Source: Acidihalobacter prosperus
GTDB lineage: Bacteria; Pseudomonadota; Gammaproteobacteria; DSM-5130; Acidihalobacteraceae
NCBI RefSeq assembly: GCF_000754095.2
Contig: NZ_JQSG02000002.1
Location: forward strand, 500,465-564,464
Length of the DNA stretch: 64,000 bases
Direction of reading: 5' to 3'
The translations under genes were made by a program, and so were the position numbers. The notes beneath the pieces are model-generated. The model worked only from the letters and a program-made list of their open reading frames with translations, did no database searches and was not told where the DNA came from. This document shows positions 62,271-64,000 of the stretch, piece after piece (position 1 is the first letter of the stretch; the number at the start of each line of letters is the position of its first letter).

Positions 62271-63575
62271 CTAATTGCCATACGGCGACCAGGCCGGCTG
62301 GCTGACGTACTCGGGTCCACTCAGACGCTGACGGACACGGCCGTCGACGCTGACCACACCCAATACCTTCTTGCCGCCATCGACGGTGCTGTAGATGATC
62401 ATTGCGCCGTTGGGCGAAAAACTCGGCGCATCGTCCAGAGGACCCTGGGTCAGTACCTGCATCTGCCCGGTGCCCAAATCCATCACCGCGATCTGGAAGG
62501 CGCCGCCGGCCTGGTGCACGAAGGCGATCTTCTTGCCATCGGGGGATACGCTGGCGCCGGCGTTGTAATTGCCGTCGTAGGTCAGACGCTGCGCAGGACC
62601 GCCGTCCAGTGTCTTGACGTAAAGCTGCGGCGAACCGCCCCTGTCCGAGGTGAAGACGATGGATTTGCCATCCGGCATCCAGGCCGCGCCGGTATTGATC
62701 GACGGGTCGTGCGTCACCTGCGTCAACTTGCGGGTGGCGAGGTTCATTACGTAGACCTCGGCGTGACCGTCGTGCGTCAATGTCAGCGCCAGCCGCGTGC
62801 CATCCGGCGAGAAGGCCGGCGCGCTGTTGAGTCCCGGCTGCCCGGAAATCAGCTCGCGCTTGGCCGTTGCGAGGTTCTGCAGATACAGCTTGGGGCTGCC
62901 GGAGGCAAAGGAGACGTAGGCGATGTACTTGCCATCCGGCGACCAGGCCGGCGAGGAAAGCGGCCGGGGCGACGAATAGACCACTTGCGGATCATGACCG
63001 TCGTAATCGGCCACCATGATCCTGAATCGCTGTATGCGGCCGTCTTGCACCTGGGTGCTGACATACGCGATGTGCGTATTGAAGGCCCCACGCTGCCCCG
63101 TGAGCTGCTGATAGACCAGATCGCTGATCCGGTGGGCTGCCTGACGCAGCTGACCGAGTTTGGCCTGGAAGCGATAGCCGAGCAGCTGCTGGTTCTGCAG
63201 GGTATCGAACAGCTGGAAGTGCACGCTGTACTGACCGCCGCCGAGCGATTCGAGCCCGCCGATGACCACGTCCCCGACCCCCATTTTGCTCCAGGCCGTG
63301 TTGTTGATCTGGCTCGGCTGCGTCGGCTGCTGCGGCATCTTGCCAGGCGGTACTGGTGCAAACAGGCCGCTGCGCGCCAGATCGTCGGCGACGATATGCC
63401 CGATACGCTGCGGCGGCTGCCCCGTCCCGGACCAGCCGAAGGGCACGACGCCTATCGGCGTCGCGCCCACGGCACCCTGAGTAATCGTGATATTGAGCGC
63501 GGCGTGGGCCGGCATCCATGCCAGACCGAGCAGCAGACACAGAAATACCGTAAGTCGTCGTATGAGCATCGTCAT
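62271..63575 (-). CDS. tolB: Tol-Pal translocation protein TolB
   Basis: This 434-residue periplasmic protein has a signal peptide ([18 protein letters not shown] then MPAHA), an N-terminal TolB domain and a beta-propeller with repeated SPDG motifs ([35 protein letters not shown]). It connects Pal with TolA. The ATG at 63575 overlaps the tolA stop (ATGA). Confidence 0.95.
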   Translation of the reverse strand: MTMLIRRLTVFLCLLLGLAWMPAHAALNITITQGAVGATPIGVVPFGWSGTGQPPQRIGHIVADDLARSGLFAPVPPGKMPQQPTQPSQINNTAWSKMGVGDVVIGGLESLGGGQYSVHFQLFDTLQNQQLLGYRFQAKLGQLRQAAHRISDLVYQQLTGQRGAFNTHIAYVSTQVQDGRIQRFRIMVADYDGHDPQVVYSSPRPLSSPAWSPDGKYIAYVSFASGSPKLYLQNLATAKRELISGQPGLNSAPAFSPDGTRLALTLTHDGHAEVYVMNLATRKLTQVTHDPSINTGAAWMPDGKSIVFTSDRGGSPQLYVKTLDGGPAQRLTYDGNYNAGASVSPDGKKIAFVHQAGGAFQIAVMDLGTGQMQVLTQGPLDDAPSFSPNGAMIIYSTVDGGKKVLGVVSVDGRVRQRLSGPEYVSQPAWSPYGN

Positions 63576-64000
63576 CTCTGAGGCTTGAAGTCGAATATCA
63601 GGGTACGCTGAAAGACACTTGGATTGGGAGCAAGCGGCAATGGTTCCGAACGCCGGACCGCGACCTCGACCGAATGCTTGAACAACTCGTCTCCGGTGCA
63701 GTCGGTGATCTGCAGGCTGAGAATATACCCCGCCGGGTCCTGCTGGACCATGACACGGCAGCTCTGTCCCGGCTGGTACCCCGGCGGTATCACCCAGTTG
63801 TTTTGAACCCGCGCCTGGATAGCCGCCAACCACGAATTCTGTAGTTTTTGGTTGCGCGCGGCGGTCGCCGCCATCTGTTGTTTTTTGAGCGCAGCCGCCT
63901 CAGCCGCGATCTGCGCCTGCAGGCGTCGTTTCTCAGCCGCCTCCTCGGCCTTGCGCTTGGCTTCCGCCGCCGCCTGGGCCTTTGCCGCCGCCTCGGCCTT
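63572..64000 (-). CDS. tolA: TolA, C-terminal part (runs off the window)
   Basis: The frame is open to the right edge. It shows part of the Ala/Lys/Glu-rich central helix ([20 protein letters not shown]) and the C-terminal TolA domain ([54 protein letters not shown]), which binds TolB and Pal. The membrane anchor lies beyond the window. Confidence 0.93.
   Translation of the reverse strand, partial: KAEAAAKAQAAAEAKRKAEEAAEKRRLQAQIAAEAAALKKQQMAATAARNQKLQNSWLAAIQARVQNNWVIPPGYQPGQSCRVMVQQDPAGYILSLQITDCTGDELFKHSVEVAVRRSEPLPLAPNPSVFQRTLIFDFKPQR

Overview
The window is a GC-rich chromosomal stretch of a halotolerant, sulfur-handling gammaproteobacterium. The evidence is a complete ectoine operon (ectR-ectA-ectB-ectC), an E. 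coli-type glutamate-cysteine ligase, the tolA-tolB-pal-cpoB-queE-queC order, a YeeE/YedE sulfur transporter, an Amt transporter and the methionine-salvage genes mtnB-mtnD-mtnC. An Acidihalobacter-like or other Ectothiorhodospiraceae-type host fits, but this rests on gene content and not on a marker gene.

Layout. 1-6.6 kb: a catabolic cluster cut by the left edge, with a CoxM-type FAD subunit, a fused CoxS-CoxG protein, an amidohydrolase, a MarR regulator and a DUF1116 protein, then a periplasmic binding protein and a class II aldolase. 6.9-34.7 kb: housekeeping and stress genes, including a frameshifted TPR gene, thrC, a DadA-like oxidoreductase, mtnBDC, a diguanylate cyclase, DinB, orphan rnfB, nth, amt, uppP, fpr, a Kef-type antiporter, an IMPase-family phosphatase, msrB, mscS, a rhodanese, a glutathionyl-hydroquinone reductase, doxX, ectRABC, gshA, a GGDEF-EAL protein and a DUF302 protein. 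57.9-64 kb: tRNA-Lys, yeeE, then queC/queE and the Tol-Pal cluster, all on the minus strand.

34,718-57,899 is a 23.2-kb integrated element. A 47-bp perfect direct repeat bounds it. The right copy is the 3' part of an intact tRNA-Lys(UUU) gene, and a tyrosine integrase lies next to that tRNA. The element carries its own replication module: a DnaB-type helicase, a putative initiator, four 21-bp repeats, palindromes and a strong hairpin. It also carries a mobilisation module: a MobF relaxase-helicase, two tandem ribbon-helix-helix proteins, a TraC/MobC-like protein and a candidate oriT. Its cargo is a 1622-residue Type ISP restriction-modification enzyme inside a 94-bp direct repeat. No VirB4 or mating-pair formation genes are visible, so it looks like an integrative mobilisable element that would borrow another element's channel.

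The most unusual part of the element is its coupling protein. The ATPase is encoded apart from what looks like its membrane anchor, and an HNH nuclease domain is fused to the ATPase C-terminus. Two consecutive upstream genes encode membrane proteins that end in the same short motif, which resembles the linker that normally joins a TraD/TrwB membrane domain to its ATPase.
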